A stretch of DNA of 64,000 bases from Allolobophora icterica (lineage: Eukaryota > Annelida > Clitellata > Crassiclitellata > Lumbricidae). A program made the translations under genes and the position numbers. The number at the start of each line of letters is the position of its first letter. Within the stretch, counting starts at the first letter, position 1. The stretch spans positions 68,412,103 through 68,476,102 of the forward strand of contig OY744608.1 of assembly GCA_963556255.1 (NCBI GenBank), read 5' to 3'. Under the pieces are notes generated by a model. It was not told where the DNA came from, made no database searches, and saw only the letters and a list, made by a program, of their open reading frames with translations. Of the stretch, positions 39,901 to 50,702 are shown piece after piece.

Positions 39901-42900
39901 CTTTTTTATTAAAACTTTTTTATTTAAAATTTTTTCTTTCATTTCTGAGTTTTCCGTGATCAATTTATTTACCTAGAACTTGTATTGCTCATCCGTGACA
40001 TCCGAGAACTTGCGTTGAAAAGCTGAGTAATTTATTGTGCACCTTTACATCAGTAAATGTAGGATTTTGTGCTATGTTGGGAATTTGAACATATCCTAAA
40101 CCCCGATGTACTCTGACTCAGAGTACATCGTAAACTGTCCATGATCCTAACCTGTCTCGTTTTGAAGCATAGCGAGGTATGCCAATTTTACCTCCTTGCT
40201 TTGAGGTAGGGCATAATTAGCCGTTATTCAGCATGTTGTTGTTGTTTAAAGTTGATCATATTTTTTAATGCTTTTAGTTTATTGTTGAGTACAAAATATA
40301 AGTGTTTCGTTATCAACAGACCATTCTCTTGTCCGTCCAGAGATTGTCGTTTCTCCTGTGGAAATTTCTAGAGAGGAGTTGCTGCTCGTTCACACCGAAC
40401 GCTACCTGGACAGCCTAAAGGTTTGCTTCAAAATGATTATTTATTAATATATTTAAGTAAGTGCCTGTTGTCTTCGGTTCAGTGATGAATCAGTTTACGA
40501 AGGTGGTTTGATGATACATTGTAATGTTGACTGTTTCTCATATTGGTTTCTGTACACGTGTGTTTCCTACAAACTGGATTAATTTAATTTTAGAGTTAAT
40601 TTTCTCGTGTTCCTAGTATGTGGAACACAGTAGCCAATTGGTTACAGCACTGGCCTTGTAACGCAGAGAGTTTTGGTTCGAGCCACCTCCTCTGAGATGG
40701 TTACAGTAGCGCTTAATAAATGCACAATAATAATTAAATAAATAAATAATAATAATAAAGAGTAATAAATATATGCGTAATAATGTTTAACGTAGAAAAC
40801 TACAGTTGAACGTTGTACAGATTGTGCGTTTCTCGTTTTTCAGTGGAGCATCAATGTTGCCAAGATAACCGAGGTGCCTTTCGTGGCCTGTATATGCAAC
40901 TGTGTGGTTCAGAGGGTCGTGCTACGCCCAATGCGGTACCAGACAGCAGGATCCATCATAGTACGATCTCTCGTTTCATATAAGAAGAGAAGGAGTAGAG
41001 CCAGTGTTTTACTTGTTGAAAAGTAGCTGGGGGGCCGAATTTTTTTACAGATTTCCAAAACAAGACTGCAGCTACCCTCAGTGATATGTAGGTTATGATC
41101 AATGCTTCCATCAGGACTACCCAGAAACATAAAATCCATTCAGTCACAAGCCTTAAAAAGAAATGTTGAAGTCAATCTTTTATGAGAAGCATGTTAAAAA
41201 ATTAGGCCAGTAATTTGATGTATAAACACATACATACATACATACATGCATACACACTGACATACTTGCACGCTGGGGGTGTATATATTCATATATTAAT
41301 ACATACATGTATGCATTCATACATTAATAGATGCATACATACATACATACATTCATACATATGCGCATTCATACATTAAAAAATACTTATGTTAATACAT
41401 ACATACATTCATACATACATTTATGCATTAATATATATTACATGCAGGCATGTGAAATTAGAAACTTTGTCAAAGAAGGTCACTTATCCAACTCTTGCAA
41501 AGACCAGGTTGTAATAGATATGGCATAGTTTACAATTGCATTTTCCTCTGTTACTGTAGGCGGCTAATCTGGCATTGGACAGGGGCTGGGCCATCAACAT
41601 CGGCGGTGGCTTCCACCACTGTTCGGCCAACTCGGGAGGCGGTTTCTGCGTCTATGCAGACATCACGCTTGCGATTCGCTACATGTTTCGAGATCGTGGG
41701 ATCCAGAAAGCCATGATCATTGACCTTGATGCTCATCAGGTCTGTTTTCTCTTGATATAAATTTTTAGGTCTATGTCAGGTTATTTTTCATTTAGGTCTA
41801 TTGTAAATATGTCTTGTCAGGTCATTTTTCTCTTAGGTCTGTTTTAGCTATGTTATATCAGGTCATTTTTCTCCTAGATCTATAATTATATCATATGAAG
41901 TCATTTTTCTCCTAGGTCTATTTGTAACTGTGTCATATAGGGTCATTTTTCTCTTAGGTCTAAATTTTTGTAACTGTCGTATCAGGTCTTTTTTGTCTAC
42001 ACTTATGTCATATCAGGTCATATTTCTTTTAGGCCCATTTTAACAATTTGTGATATCAGGTTCTTTGTCCATTGCTGTATTTCTCTCGGCACATATGAGG
42101 TCATTTTTAGGTCATGGATATAAATTGTTACTGCTTCATTTTTCTCAGCCTCAGCATATGAAGATACATAACCAGTCCTCGCTGATCTTGACACTGACAG
42201 TGTACAGTCAGTGTACTCATCATAGCGTAGTTGGCTAGGGGGCACAGCTGGAGTTGAAATCTCGGAATTTTTGCCGTGGTGGGGATTTGAACCTCTGACC
42301 TCTTGGGTGACAGTCGTGCATGCTAACCACTAGAATATAGCACATCTGTAAGCTTCAAGATAACCCAGTTTTTGTATGTAGATAGTGAGCGAATTGTTGT
42401 ATGATTTAGGGCAACGGACACGAGAGGGACTTCACGGGAGATGATCGCGTTTACATACTGGACGCCTACAACAGAGGCATCTATCCAAAAGACGCTGAAG
42501 CCAAATGTAAATATGACGGACTGATTTACTGTAATTGTAATTAGTAACTTCTTTATGCCAGTGTCTAATGCACAAGGCATAAACCAAAACCAAGCCATAA
42601 TCAGGTCAATATCGAGAAGATCAGTCCGTACAACAGAGAGTCAGCTTATGCTGGATAAGCAATTTGAAAGAGTTAAGTTTTAAGTTGAGAACAGTATTAT
42701 GTTAATCTTCACATCCATGTGATAATAGTCTTAATGTATAGTCCAGCTGTATGTACTAATAAGTCTAGAACCTAATAAACCAGTAATAAACACTTTGGTA
42801 CACTTTCTTTGTATCTGTTCGATCTACTCAGTGTCTCTCTTTCCCTGTACCTGTTGAACCCCTTCGCCCCAACAGCTAAAACACTGAATTCAGACAGTTT

Positions 42901-45900
42901 TCTTGTAGCTGCAATTCGTCGTAAAGTTGAGCTGCAGTTTTACACGGAAGATGCAGAATATCTGGCCACTGTTCGCACGTAAGTGCAATTATTTCAACCG
43001 CTTTTTACGACTCGTAATGCTACAGAATTCCATTAGACTAATTTATCTGACGACTATAACAGAATAGCTTAGACGAGATCAGAAACATTTGGATTAGCTT
43101 GTACTACGGTAGATTAGATCGTATTGGATTAAATCATATTGGATTAGATTGTATTGGACTGGATCACACTGGATCGGATCGAATTGGATTCTATTGGATC
43201 ATGTTAGATTATATCATGTTAGATTAGACTGTATTAGTTTAGATCATATTGGTTTAGATTGTATTACATTGGATCATATTAGATTAGAATTTCAAACAAA
43301 ATTTCAGATAACTGTAGCACGTGTTGTGTTTATAAAGTTCTTTTATAATGCCATAGAAGTGTTTGCCAAAGGCATTGAAAGTGGCCACCAGAGACCTTAT
43401 TACAATGTGCATCTTAACAACAAGATAAGCTGAAGCTATTTTGGATTTTGAGTGGGAGGTTTGGTCCTAAAGGACAGCCAAAGTATGTATGAGGACGCTT
43501 AATATAGTGCATTTTAATTACCTCACAAAAGTCCCATAGGTATTTATGTGCATGTAGTGGCTCTCAGGAACCTTACAAGGACACATTTTATGATTTCAGA
43601 CACGTTGAAGGGGCATTGAACGAGTTTACACCGGATTTGGTTGTCTACAATGCAGGAACGGATATCATGGAGGGCGATGGACTCGGGCTGTTGTCTATTA
43701 CAGGAGATGTAAGGGGCATCGTTAATATAATATATTCGTGTTTACTGACAAGCTCACTGACAAACCGCAGTAATTAACATTGAAGCATATGACAGTGCAA
43801 TTGTCAAGATCTTATAGATCACACGTCTTGGCAGGCTGTTAGGCGCTCGCTCATTTTACTGTTGCCCATAGGGAGTGGAAGGCTTAGTCGACCTATAGGG
43901 AGCTTACGAGTATCGAACTGACTCTCAAGATCTTATCTTCTTCAAGTAAGAATGTTACCATTCATCTGTCCCCCTCCATACATACATGTAATAGGTATAG
44001 TCAACATACTTACATGCATACATACATACATGCATACAATGGAGTTGGAAATAGAAAAATGTGACATTATTGAAGTTGTTGGTCCAGAAGAGTTTGCCAT
44101 CTTTTCAACGTCTACTTAGAAGAAGTGATTCCATGAGTGGTTCACCCTACTAGAGGCGCTTTATAAATGTTTAAATACAATACAATACAATATCCATGAG
44201 AAGCAGCCACAGATGTGAAGGGTTAGCGGCTTTGCTTAGCTTCGGCTGATGAGGAATTATACTGAGAAGAACAGTCCCGTAAGCCATACAATTGCCTTTC
44301 TTCCAAAGTGCAGAAGTACCCGGTACACAAATGACAGGGCATCGATGGCACTGAGCAATTGTGCATGAGGGACTTGCTCTAGGTCCTTGCACAGTGACTG
44401 CCTGAACTCATGATTGAACCCGTACTCCTCGTGTTCCAGATCGAGTGCTCTATGCAGTCGGCTACAGTGCTAATGTCAAGAGGCGGCCACATATGTATGA
44501 ACGGTTAGCAACTTCATTTTCTTTGCCCTGCCACATAAGGGCAGGTGGTCGGTCCTCTCCCTTGCTGTTTGATCTTTGTAAAGGGCACTAGGGTGTGTAT
44601 GTATGTCACCTTGTCACCTTGTGCTGTCAGCTCGTGGAGCTCTAGCGACCGTCCTGGTGAACACACTCCACCATCTCCTATTCGATGACAAGTCTCTCAA
44701 TTCCGCCAAATTCATGCCAGTTACATCTTGTATCTCATCCATCCATCTCCTCCTTGGGCGACCCAGTCTTCTCCTCCCCTCACCGCACGCCAGCATCATT
44801 TCCTTCTCCAGACCATCAGATCGCATAACATGTCCAAAGAACCTTAGCTTCATTCTTGTCGCAGTTTGTTTTAACGACTCTTCATTCTCAACTCCAATCT
44901 CCTCTCGTATTGATTCGTTCGTTCTTTTCTCAGTCCAAGATATTCTCAGCATCTTCCTCCATATCCACATTTCACAAGCGTTAACCTTATTTTCCATGTT
45001 CTTTGTCATTGTCCACGTCTCGCAACCGTACAGTACCGTAGGAAAGATTAGTGCTCTCACGAGCCTTTTTTTGGTTTCTATGCTCACATGTTTGTCTTTC
45101 CATATCTTTTCCAGTCCGGTCATTGCAGCTTTCCCTATAGCAATCCTTCGTTTTATTTCTGGATCACACTTTCCCTCCTTTCCAACCAGTGATCCTAGGA
45201 ATGTGAAGCTTTCTACCACCTCTATTTCCTCTCCGTCTATCTCAAAACTATCCCAATCTGCTGTTGTCATGACCTTTGTCTTCTTTATGTTGAAGTATAA
45301 ACCAGCTTTTTCACTTTCTCTCCTGACCCTTCTTATCAGTTCTGCCAAATCCTCTTTTCTTTTTGCCATTAATGTTGTGTCATCCGCGTATCTAAGGTTA
45401 TTCAGTGTCTTTCCAGCAATTTTTACTCCCTCAATTGCCCCCTCCAGTTCTGCCTTTCTCATTATTCTTTCAGCATATAGATTAAACAGGAATGGAGACA
45501 AGATGCATCCCTGCCTCACTCCTTTCTTGATTCTGAAATTGTCAGTGTCTCCGTATTCTGTTCTTATCACCGCTATCTGGTCTTCATATAAACCCTTTAG
45601 TAACATTATCAGGTGTTTCGGAATTCCCATTTCAAGCAGGGTTTTCCACATTAAATCATGGTTAATGCAGTCGAATGCCTTGCTATAGTCAATGAAACAG
45701 ATGTGAACCTCCTGTCCATACTCCCTTTGTCTCTCCATTATCCACCTCATGTTGGCTATATGGTCTCGAGTTCCACGAGATTTCCTAAACCCTGCCTGGT
45801 TCACCGGAAGTTCTCTTTCAATTGTGCCTTCCATTCTTTTGTGAATTATTTTCAGTAATATTTTACTAGTGTGTGATATCATTGCTATCGTCCTATAATT

Positions 45901-48900
45901 TTCACACTCCCTCGCATCTCCTTTCTTGAATATAGGTATAAAGATCGACTTCTTCCAGTCCTCCGGCCATTCTCCAGTTGCCCATATTTGATTGCACAAT
46001 TTTGTTATTGTTTTTATCATCGCATCATCCCCTGCTTTTATCAGTTCTATAGGTATCCCATCTTGACCGGGTGCCTTATTGTCCTTGAGTTGTCTGATTG
46101 CCCATTCTACCTCCGCTTCCATGACCTCCGGTTCCTTTTCATACTCTGTTACGTCAATTTGTTCTTTTTTGACTCGTTTGTCTTCCCTATACAACTCCTC
46201 CGTGTATTCTCTCCATCTATGTTTTATCCCTTCTTCATCGCAGATTACATTTCCATCTCCTGCCTTCATTGAGCCCATTCTAGGTGCAAATTTTCCCGTG
46301 ATTGTCTTTACTTTTGAGAACATTTCCTTGGTTCGTCCCTTCCTTCCCTCGTCTTCCATTTCTCTGCATAATTCGTTTAGATGTATTTCTTTATCTTTCC
46401 GTGCTTGTTTTTGGAAGGCACTGTTCAGTGCCCTTACCTTATCCTTTTCTCCTGCCTTCTTTGCAGCCTTCCTATCAACCGCCATGCATATGGCTTCTCT
46501 CGATAGCCATGTCGTTGTTGTGATTTTCTTCTTCTTTGGAATGTGCTTATCTGCGACTTCGACTATTGTTTTCTTCATCCTCTCCCATAGGTTGTTCGAA
46601 TCCTCTTCCTCTTCTATCTCATCTCTCTCTAGTACTTCAAACCGATTCTTTATTTCCATCCTGTATTCCAGTGTGATACCCTTGCAGTCGTATCTGATCA
46701 ATCGATCTCCTTTCTTTATCTTTTTCAATTTCGTTCTCAGTGTTGCTACCAATAGCTCATGGTCAGTTCCACAGTCCGCTCCTGGCCTTGTTCTCACATC
46801 TCTTATTGTGCTTTTCCATCTTTTGTTTATCAGTATGTAGTCAATCTGGTTTCTATGCTTCCCATTCGGTGACGTCCATGTGTACAGTCTTCTCTTAGGC
46901 TGTTCGAACCAAGTGTTCATAATTCCTAAGCCATTCCCTTTGCAAAACTCAACAAGTCTTTCTCCTGCTTCATTCTGTTCACCCAGGCCATGACTACCTA
47001 ATGTGTCTCCATCGCCTCCGGTGCATTGACCCACCTTCGCATTGAAGTCACCTATGATCACTAGTACGTCGCCCTTCGGAGTTCTGTCCACTGTACTTTG
47101 CAGGCTGGTGTAAAAACCCTCGTGTTCCTCTTCTAACGATATCGATGTTGGAGCATATACCTGTATAATGGTTATGTTGACCTTTCTTCCTCTGAATCTT
47201 ACACTCAAAATTCTATCACTCACTGTATCATATCCCATTATCGCATTTGCGCTTGACTTGTCACACATGATTGCAACTCCATTTTTTCCTCTCTCTTTTT
47301 GTCCTGACATTATTATCCTGTATCCATTCCAACTGAAATGTCCTTGTCCCTTCCACCTTGTCTCACTTAATCCTAGGATTGCTATGTCTAATTTCTTCAT
47401 CTCTCCCTGTATCACGTCCATCTTTCCGCTCTGCATACTTCGCACGTTCCATGTGCCCAACTTCATCTTCTGCTTACAGCTCAGGTTGAGTCTTTCCCCT
47501 CCGAAAGTATGTATGTAACTGAACTTTTATAAAGCGCATCTTAAGAACCCTTTTGACAGCACTATTGGGTGTAGAAATGTCAATATATATATATATATTT
47601 TCTTCTTTTGTTTAGGGCATCATCAAACGAGATGAGATCGTGTTTGAAATCGTGCGGTCGAGACGAATTCCAATTGTAATGCTCACAAGCGGAGGATATC
47701 AGAGGAGTACAGCCCAAGTCATTGCCAACTCAATCCTCAATCTTCATGCGAAAAATCTGATCGGCATGGGTCATACACGTGGTATGTGAATCTTGATTTA
47801 ATACGAGCACTGTACGAGCGCACTTTCTTGGGGGCATTTAAGCTGCGAACAAGCGCTTCATGCGATTTACCTGCAGTTCAATTTTAATTTTGAGACCATG
47901 TTAATAAGCAATAAACAGGTATTGATGTATAATTCACCCATAAAGGATGTCTGAAAAAAAATGACCCTACTCTTGGACCCTCCCTAACCATGTCCACATT
48001 TGGCATTATCCTCTTTGTGGACATATGCACTCTTGCGGGTTACTAAAGCCTAGATTCGGCTGCTGTGTTGATCTTGCATGGCTAACTGTGCTCTGGTGTG
48101 GGGTGGTTTGATTTGTTTAACTAATTAGACCAAATGCACTACAGACTGAAGTTGGCATTTAGTTCAACACTTTAATGATGCAATACATTGGTTTCCCAGT
48201 TGCTGTTAGTAAACATTGTCGTTAAGTCTTAAGGCACAGGTTGTACTGAAATAACTACGGAATTAAGCAATTTGTCTGCATTGGGAATGCATGTAATTCG
48301 GAAACTGTGAAGTATTGCCACGATGCAAACACAGCCAGAGCAATCCAATGGAAGGACACATTTTTAATGACAGGCCACCTTTTAAAATGACAGTCAAACA
48401 TTTTAATGACAGGCCAACTTTTAATGACAGGACACTGTTTTTAACGTATAAACCTGTGTTTTCAGAAGATCTTGGCCACTGCATCACACTCGATAGTAGA
48501 GCTGTTTAATGATTAAAAGTTTTAAACCACGATTATTCTTGCTGTTAATCACATCATAGGCATAGACTCTGACGGCAGCCGGGACACGTGCTCTCCAATA
48601 ATTGAGATGGACTGTACACCCAATGCAACAAGTGTAGAATGAATAACCAAATGCCCACCCAATATTTTGGACAAGTTTACGCCAGTGAATCAGATCATGA
48701 GAAAATAACAATGCAGTATTGTTGTTTATAGATAGTAATAAAAATAAATAGTATTTTTTTCTTTAAACAAACGTCATATTTTTTAATAGTATTTACTAAG
48801 CACTGTTCTAAAATATGAAATTTGTTTAAAATGTTTTGGTTGCCTACGAGTTCACCCAACACAACTGGGCGAATTAATAGTTCCTCGTACATTAGTGTTC

Positions 48901-49203
48901 AGTAAATTCCTACCCAAAACTGTGTTTGCGATTCAAATTTAATTGCAGTTAAATTTCCTAATCATGTCTTCATGAAAATTTAACTTGTTAACTGTGCATG
49001 TTAAATGAAATTAATCAACAGCCCTAATTATTAGAACTCTTCTGCAGAAACACTAGTGACAGATTAAGTGTAATGCTACAATGGATAAAAGGAGATGATA
49101 CCCTGTACAGTAAATGACTGTGTAGAGATTTCTAATAGTATTTTTCATCACTGCTTTAGGTGGAAGTGCTGTTCAGTCAATGGCAGTGAAGCTGGAACCT
49201 TAA
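36654..49203 (+). CDS. HDAC11: histone deacetylase 11 (class IV), complete, 10 exons from exon 1b
   Basis: Zinc-dependent lysine deacylase; the vertebrate enzyme favours long-chain fatty-acyl groups. Exons: 36654-36904, 39608-39756, 40320-40420, 40844-40960, 41560-41739, 42410-42506, 42909-42978, 43600-43708, 47616-47781, 49160-49203, giving 427 residues. Catalytic motifs: GGGFHHCS with GGGFCVYAD (exon 5), IDLDAHQ|GNGH (exons 5/6), YNAGTD (exon 8) and LTSGGYQ (exon 9). All zinc ligands and the catalytic His pair and Tyr are present. The human protein starts close to the exon 2 region. Here exon 1b adds about 83 residues with one transmembrane helix (FVATASLGVVIVACYFALSR), and two other first exons (34860, 38286) fit the same phase. 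An ATG at 39543 reading into exon 2 without splicing is a further possible start. Convergent with MRM1. Confidence 0.92.
36945..37031. repeat. 26-bp tandem repeat, about 3 copies
   Basis: Unit TCTATGTATGTACAGAGCTC plus TAGATA, in HDAC11 intron 1. A tRNA-like minus-strand sequence with TTCAAATCCCGTC lies at 37183-37262. The rest up to 38285 is unremarkable. Confidence 0.8.
38286..38326 (+). CDS. HDAC11: candidate HDAC11 alternative first exon 1c (myristoyl/palmitoyl-type start)
   Basis: ATG with A at -3 and G at +4 encodes MGCLFCCPSCGDD and ends GATAG|GTTTGT at phase 2, the phase exon 2 needs. MGC with clustered cysteines is the pattern of proteins N-myristoylated at Gly2 and palmitoylated nearby. 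The exon is short, so chance is a real alternative. Confidence 0.5.
38750..39075. repeat. two clusters of a 20-bp tandem repeat
   Basis: Unit TTAAGTACCTCCAAGATGAC at 38760-38820 and again at 38985-39070, with CCTGACAACAGA duplicates at 38740 and 38820. In HDAC11 intron 1, just upstream of exon 2. Confidence 0.8.
40625..40765 (+). mobile_element. tRNA-derived SINE
   Basis: TAGCCAATTGGTTACAGCAC (A-box-like) and TTTGGTTCGAGCC (B-box-like), then a short body GCGCTTAATAAATGCAC and an AAT tail. HDAC11 intron 3. Confidence 0.72.
41225..41435. repeat. CATA-type microsatellite
   Basis: Imperfect ACATACATACATTCATAC tetramers in HDAC11 intron 4. Confidence 0.9.
41731..42115. repeat. minisatellite that starts at the HDAC11 exon 5 splice donor
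   Basis: About seven degenerate units of roughly 42 bp, consensus TATCAGGTCATTTTTCTCYT followed by AGGTCTATTTGTAACT. The first unit is the exon 5 end itself (CTCATCAG|GTCTGTTTTCTC). Each unit thus carries a donor-like CAGGT and an acceptor-like TTTTTCTCTTAG. Confidence 0.75.
42185..42345 (-). mobile_element. tRNA-Asp-like SINE or pseudogene
   Basis: On the minus strand (42343-42273) TCTAGTGGTTAGCATGC, GACTGTCACCCAAGAGGTC (Asp-like anticodon arm, GTC) and GAGGTTCAAATCCCC are in tRNA order. The acceptor stem does not pair, so it is a derived repeat, not a tRNA gene. Confidence 0.6.
42525..42705 (-). repeat. dispersed repeat, related to 63480-63850
   Basis: Shares CACAAGGCAT, AAGCCATAAT, GAGGTCAATAT-like and GGATAAGCAATTTGAA blocks with 63480-63850. 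HDAC11 intron 6. Probably a LINE 3' fragment. Confidence 0.5.
43070..43290. repeat. degenerate 15-bp GATTGTATTGGATTA tandem repeat
   Basis: Variants of ATTGGATTAGAT repeated across about 220 bp of HDAC11 intron 7. A diverged minisatellite. Confidence 0.8.
44060..44606. mobile_element. SINE/LINE tail cluster in HDAC11 intron 8
   Basis: 44140-44175 is the AGGCGCTTTATAAATG LINE-type 3' tail (plus). 44190-44475 is a tRNA-derived SINE (minus) with GGGTTCAATCATGAG and GAGCAAGTCCCTCA. 44480-44596 matches another repeat at 54940-55060. The RTE element inserted into its right side. Confidence 0.6.
44607..47506 (-). mobile_element. full-coding RTE LINE in HDAC11 intron 8
   Basis: 2900 bp flanked by GTATGTATGT on both sides (44597-44606, 47507-47516). 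Minus strand: 40 bp 5' leader, one 950-codon ORF, and a very short 3' end of TGACAAGGTG character. This is the compact RTE layout. Antisense to HDAC11. Confidence 0.88.
44614..47466 (-). CDS. RTE-clade LINE endonuclease/reverse transcriptase, 950 aa, intact
   Basis: Non-LTR retrotransposon protein that nicks target DNA and copies its RNA there. The apurinic-type endonuclease is at residues 1-240: GTWNVRSM (4-11), SETRW (E35), GDFNAKVG (D140) and TDHELL (D235, H236). The reverse transcriptase is at about 450-760: FIDYSKAFDC with D593, and YADD at 693-696. The C-terminus (FLGSLVGKEG, RALIFPTVLYGCETW, LRISWTEKRTNE, HVMR, GRPRRRWMDEIQDV) has the wording of RTE/BovB-like elements. ATG 47466, TGA 44616-44614. 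No stop or frameshift, so the copy is probably recent and may still encode active enzyme; activity itself is not shown. Confidence 0.93.
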   Translation of the reverse strand: MKLGTWNVRSMQSGKMDVIQGEMKKLDIAILGLSETRWKGQGHFSWNGYRIIMSGQKERGKNGVAIMCDKSSANAIMGYDTVSDRILSVRFRGRKVNITIIQVYAPTSISLEEEHEGFYTSLQSTVDRTPKGDVLVIIGDFNAKVGQCTGGDGDTLGSHGLGEQNEAGERLVEFCKGNGLGIMNTWFEQPKRRLYTWTSPNGKHRNQIDYILINKRWKSTIRDVRTRPGADCGTDHELLVATLRTKLKKIKKGDRLIRYDCKGITLEYRMEIKNRFEVLERDEIEEEEDSNNLWERMKKTIVEVADKHIPKKKKITTTTWLSREAICMAVDRKAAKKAGEKDKVRALNSAFQKQARKDKEIHLNELCREMEDEGRKGRTKEMFSKVKTITGKFAPRMGSMKAGDGNVICDEEGIKHRWREYTEELYREDKRVKKEQIDVTEYEKEPEVMEAEVEWAIRQLKDNKAPGQDGIPIELIKAGDDAMIKTITKLCNQIWATGEWPEDWKKSIFIPIFKKGDARECENYRTIAMISHTSKILLKIIHKRMEGTIERELPVNQAGFRKSRGTRDHIANMRWIMERQREYGQEVHICFIDYSKAFDCINHDLMWKTLLEMGIPKHLIMLLKGLYEDQIAVIRTEYGDTDNFRIKKGVRQGCILSPFLFNLYAERIMRKAELEGAIEGVKIAGKTLNNLRYADDTTLMAKRKEDLAELIRRVRRESEKAGLYFNIKKTKVMTTADWDSFEIDGEEIEVVESFTFLGSLVGKEGKCDPEIKRRIAIGKAAMTGLEKIWKDKHVSIETKKRLVRALIFPTVLYGCETWTMTKNMENKVNACEMWIWRKMLRISWTEKRTNESIREEIGVENEESLKQTATRMKLRFFGHVMRSDGLEKEMMLACGEGRRRLGRPRRRWMDEIQDVTGMNLAELRDLSSNRRWWSVFTRTVARAPRADSTR
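48555..48687. mobile_element. 133-bp hAT MITE, relative of 11956-12669
   Basis: Starts CATAGGCATAGACTCTG and ends TTTACGCCAGTG like the larger copy. Flanks are AATCACAT and AATCAGAT (7/8). In HDAC11 intron 9. The intron also has a short run of TTTTAATGACAGGCCA repeats at 48360-48440. Confidence 0.75.
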
Positions 49204-49799
49204 CAACTGACGCAAAGCCAACAAAGATTCCTTGGATTTAATTTTTGGCCTTCGCTGTATCTGCAGACTAAACTGAAAACAGAAAAAGCAATGAGGTGCA
49301 AAGTGTGAATAATTACAAGATTCGGTGAATCGCGGTTCAGAATTTCTAATGACAGTATATATTTTATTCAAGATTTTTTATGGTTAATGGTAATTAGTAT
49401 TAACGGATGAGTATAAAACACCAATTTTATCAAATTTTCATTTTTCTCTGTGAAGTTTCACCAACAATTTCAGATCGATTTCACGTGCACTGCTGGCACC
49501 TGAATGTCAAGATTTTTGCAAACTCCCGTCCTCAAACGTTTGCTGCACTGAAGTGAACCGCATTTACCCAAAGCGGCAGATTTCGTGTCTTTATGCCACT
49601 GTTTTTGAAGACATTTTGAATTGGCACAGATGATGCAGAATTATGCCTAAAAGTAACAATGAGATGAATTAGTAAATAACAAAAGCATCTCAAAGGGAAC
49701 ATCAGGTGTTTTAAATGCAATGGAACTCATTATAACACGGTCTTTTTGAGCCATAATATGACAAACTGCATAAATAAGGTCATGTTATGACGAGTTATT
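49204..49799. other. HDAC11 3' UTR and downstream unique sequence
   Basis: Follows the TAA at 49201-49203. AT-rich; no AATAAA was singled out with confidence. No coding frame is supported. Confidence 0.5.
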
Positions 49800-50640
49800 T
49801 TATTATTATTATTATTATTATTACAGAAGTCTTATATAGCGCCCCTTCAAGGTAATCTACTCAGGAGCGCTCCCAGTCCAACCCCGGTCAAACAAGACAG
49901 TTTTAAGGCAAGAGTGGAACAGAGAAGAGCAATTTATCGGGGTCAGGCGCAGCGCTACTGGGAGCCCATTCCAGGTCGCTGGGCCGGAGACAGAAAAGGC
50001 ACGGTGCTGACGGATAGCAGTCCGTGCGCGGGGGACAAGGAGCTCAGCCTGCGCTGCGGAACGAAGTGAACCACGACGCTGGACAGCCACAGTGGAGCAG
50101 CAAAGTTCCCGGAGATAAGGGGGAGCCAAGCCCTCAAGGCACCGCCGAACTAAAGCTGAGACCCGATAAGCAATGCGCTGCGGGTAGGGGAGCCAGTGGA
50201 GCACCTCCCGCATATACTCAGAGACCCGGCCAAATTTAGGGATGCCACCCACCAGCCGGGCAGCCGTGCGTAGGACCCGATTGAGGCACTTCAATCGGCA
50301 GGTTGGGAGTCCATCATATATGGCGCTACAATAATCGAGGCGGGAGACCACAAAAGCATGAACAAGTGTAGATGCTGAACTAGGAGAGAGGGAGCGAGAT
50401 ATGATCCTGAGCTGTCGCAGCTGGTAGTAACAGCTGCGGCAGAGGAGATTAATATGCTGAACAAATGTAAGCTCCTGGTCTAGGGTGATTCCTAAGTCTC
50501 GGACTGAAGCTAGGAAGGTAAAATGTGGGTATTCCTTGGCAAGGTTAATTAATCTTAAGATGCATATCCCCAACCATTTCATACAAGAATTCTTGTTAGA
50601 ATGGAGCATGTTTCAATGAGTCTCTGTTGTATTATATAAT
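49800..50640 (-). pseudogene. LINE reverse-transcriptase C-terminal fragment with (AAT)n tail
   Basis: Minus-strand 250-codon frame (50609-49857). Blocks: RDLGITLDQELTF, HAFVVSRLDYC, VLHWLPYPQRIAYRV, LLVPRARTAIRQHRAFSVSG and LKTVLFDRGWTG to a stop, then a GGCGCTATATAAG tail and AAT repeats. This is the best preserved copy of the family whose pieces lie at 790-880, 13535-13700 and 33566-34206. 5' truncated. Confidence 0.85.
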
Positions 50641-50702
50641 CAGTGCTGCAAAGGTGGTTTTAGTTTAAAGGGTATTGTTATAATGTACCCCCAAACAATT
50701 CG

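Noticed and set aside
42273..42343. Possible tRNA-Asp gene, minus strand
   Set aside because: Box elements and an Asp-like anticodon arm are present, but the acceptor stem does not pair and it belongs to a dispersed repeat.
44603..46840. Plus-strand frames of 361 and 253 codons in HDAC11 intron 8
   Set aside because: Antisense shadows of the intact RTE reverse-transcriptase frame.
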